Shown: positions 62,643 to 64,000 of the stretch, one piece after another
Position numbering within the stretch: the stretch's first letter is position 1
Layout: each line of letters opens with the position of its first letter
Source: Clostridiales bacterium
Lineage (GTDB): Bacteria; Bacillota; Clostridia; Lachnospirales; JAQSXR01
Assembly (NCBI GenBank): GCA_029256575.1
Contig: JAQSXR010000015.1
Location: forward strand, 1-64,000
Reading direction: 5' to 3'
DNA length: 64,000 nt
Program-made: the position numbers and the translations under genes
The notes under the pieces: generated by a model
What the model was told of the DNA's origin: nothing
The model's database searches: none
Seen by the model: only the letters and a program-made list of their open reading frames with translations

Positions 62643-64000
62643 TTGAATAATAAGTATCAGGTATTAAAGAAGTATTTCGGTTATGATGAATTTAGAGAAG
62701 GTCAAGAATTACTAATTGATAGTATATTAGATGGAAATGATACCTTGGGAATTATGCCAACAGGAGCAGGAAAATCAATTTGTTTCCAGATCCCCGCTTT
62801 GATGCTAGAAGGAATTACTTTAGTAGTATCGCCCCTTATCTCATTAATGAAGGATCAAGTAAGTGCATTGAATCAATCGGGAATTCATGCAGCATTCTTA
62901 AATAGTTCACTTACGCAAAATCAATATAAGCTTGCTTTGCAGTATGCGAAGGAAGGTCGTTACAAAATTATTTACATAGCTCCAGAAAGATTAATGACGG
63001 AGGATTTCTTAGATCTTGCCCTAAATAGTAATATATCCATGATTAGTATTGATGAGGCTCATTGCGTTTCACAGTGGGGCCAAGATTTCCGTCCTAGTTA
63101 CTTAAAAATAGTAGAATTCATTGAAAGTTTACCAAGCAGACCTATTGTAAGTGCATTTACTGCAACTGCAACGACTGAAGTAAAAGACGATATCATACGT
63201 ATGCTAAAGCTTCAAGACCCAACTACATTAACAACTGGATTCGACCGTAAAAATCTTCATTTCTCAGTTCAAACCCCAAAGGATAAATATGCAGTTGTAA
63301 GTAAATATATTAAAGAAAATGAAGATAAAAGTGGAATAATTTATTGCCTAACTCGAAAAATCGTCGAAGAAGTATGTGAGAGATTGGATCGAGAAGGTGT
63401 TGCTGTAACTCGTTATCATGCTGGCCTTAGTGATGCAGAACGACACAAGAATCAAGATGATTTTATCTATGATGTTAAGCCTATTATGGTGGCGACAAAT
63501 GCTTTTGGTATGGGAATTGATAAATCAAATGTAAGCTTTGTTATTCATTATAATATGCCAAAAAATATAGAAAGTTATTATCAGGAAGCTGGTCGTTCCG
63601 GAAGAGATGGTGAACCTGCTGAGTGTATTTTACTATATGCTGGACAAGATGTCGTTACCAATCAATTTTTTATTGAGAATAATAGTGATAACGAAGGCCT
63701 CGATCGGGAAACGTTTGAAGTGGTAAAACAGCGTGATCGTGAAAGACTTAAGAAAATGACTTTTTATTGTTTTACCAATGAATGCTTAAGAGATTATATC
63801 TTAAGATATTTTGGTGAATATGGTACTAATTATTGTGGAAATTGTTCAAACTGTATGACTCAATTTGATACGCTAGATGTCACTGATATTGCACAGGGCA
63901 TTATTGGTTGTATTCTTGACTGCAGACAAAGATACGGGATTACCGTAATTATTGATACGGTTCACGGAAGTAATTCTGCGAAGATTCGTCAATATAGAAT
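62643..64000 (+). CDS. recQ: ATP-dependent DNA helicase RecQ, 5' part (runs off the window)
   Basis: The frame starts at a TTG at 62643 (GAAGGGTAGG upstream) and is open to the end of the window, about 452 residues. It shows the RecQ motif 0 (YFGYDEFREGQE), motif I MPTGAGKSICFQIP, DEAH box SIDEAHCVSQWGQDFRPSY, III FTATAT, and VI YYQEAGRSGRDGEPAECIL. The RQC zinc ligands follow (CFTNECLRDYILRYFGE, then NYCGNCSNC). The winged helix begins near the window edge and any HRDC domain lies outside. It unwinds DNA during recombinational repair. Confidence 0.96.
   Translation, partial: MNNKYQVLKKYFGYDEFREGQELLIDSILDGNDTLGIMPTGAGKSICFQIPALMLEGITLVVSPLISLMKDQVSALNQSGIHAAFLNSSLTQNQYKLALQYAKEGRYKIIYIAPERLMTEDFLDLALNSNISMISIDEAHCVSQWGQDFRPSYLKIVEFIESLPSRPIVSAFTATATTEVKDDIIRMLKLQDPTTLTTGFDRKNLHFSVQTPKDKYAVVSKYIKENEDKSGIIYCLTRKIVEEVCERLDREGVAVTRYHAGLSDAERHKNQDDFIYDVKPIMVATNAFGMGIDKSNVSFVIHYNMPKNIESYYQEAGRSGRDGEPAECILLYAGQDVVTNQFFIENNSDNEGLDRETFEVVKQRDRERLKKMTFYCFTNECLRDYILRYFGEYGTNYCGNCSNCMTQFDTLDVTDIAQGIIGCILDCRQRYGITVIIDTVHGSNSAKIRQYR

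Overview
The window reads as low-GC Firmicutes DNA, most likely from a motile Clostridia/Lachnospiraceae-type anaerobe. The evidence is the strongly AT-rich sequence, Shine-Dalgarno sites of the GGAGG type, many lipoproteins with short lipoboxes, methyl-accepting chemotaxis proteins, a DUF6273 protein, a ppGDPD with a membrane domain, and two remnants of large serine recombinases of the TnpX/TndX type. The species is an inference; no rRNA or tRNA gene was seen.

Region 1 (1-1.95 kb): the 5' part of a LacI-family regulator with its palindromic operator, a one-TM microprotein, and a decayed PQQ-type beta-propeller gene.

Region 2 (about 1.97-28.3 kb) looks like a defence island. In order it holds: a stand-alone PUA/EVE-like reader protein divergent from an EEP-family nuclease with a C-terminal zinc ribbon; a small P-loop kinase-like protein; a four-gene ABC-three-component (ABC-3C)-type operon; a broken serine recombinase abutting a truncated KAP NTPase; a two-gene module resembling Druantia type III (1071-aa protein with TerB-like repeats plus a 1566-aa DEAH/DUF1998 helicase); a NUDIX hydrolase convergent with a PLD-helicase-DUF3427 protein; a second broken serine recombinase; a degenerate repeat array; and an HTH / nuclease-methylase / specificity / DGQHR-effector operon. 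The last part (about 21.59-28.33 kb) sits inside one copy of a tandemly duplicated PEBP (YbhB-like) lipoprotein gene, so its insertion borders can be read directly. The methylase ends in a T7 run that forms an in-frame U UUU UUU slippery site just before its stop, in the right phase to fuse it to the specificity subunit.

Region 3 (28.7-37.7 kb) is chromosomal housekeeping and envelope: the intact PEBP lipoprotein, an AraC regulator, a DUF4163-like lipoprotein, broken lgt-like and Nudix genes, small membrane proteins (YggT, DUF5670), mutY and a membrane glycerophosphodiesterase.

Region 4 (37.9-50.3 kb) has a chemosensory flavour: an MCP with no visible start codon, a shortened CheY-like receiver, a broken MCP, a membrane protein/microprotein pair, a DUF6273 protein, an EamA transporter, a GlsB/YeaQ protein, a LysR regulator, and a cheA-cheW-mcp operon without adaptation enzymes.

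Region 5 (50.4-64 kb): a CmpB-type membrane protein, a zinc alcohol dehydrogenase with a DUF2892 protein, a secreted transglutaminase-like protein, a Gfo/Idh/MocA oxidoreductase, a rhodanese, a two-component system with a methionine-rich sensor and an SHOCT protein, an APH-type kinase with a YczE-like membrane protein, an S41 peptidase lipoprotein, and the start of recQ running off the right edge.
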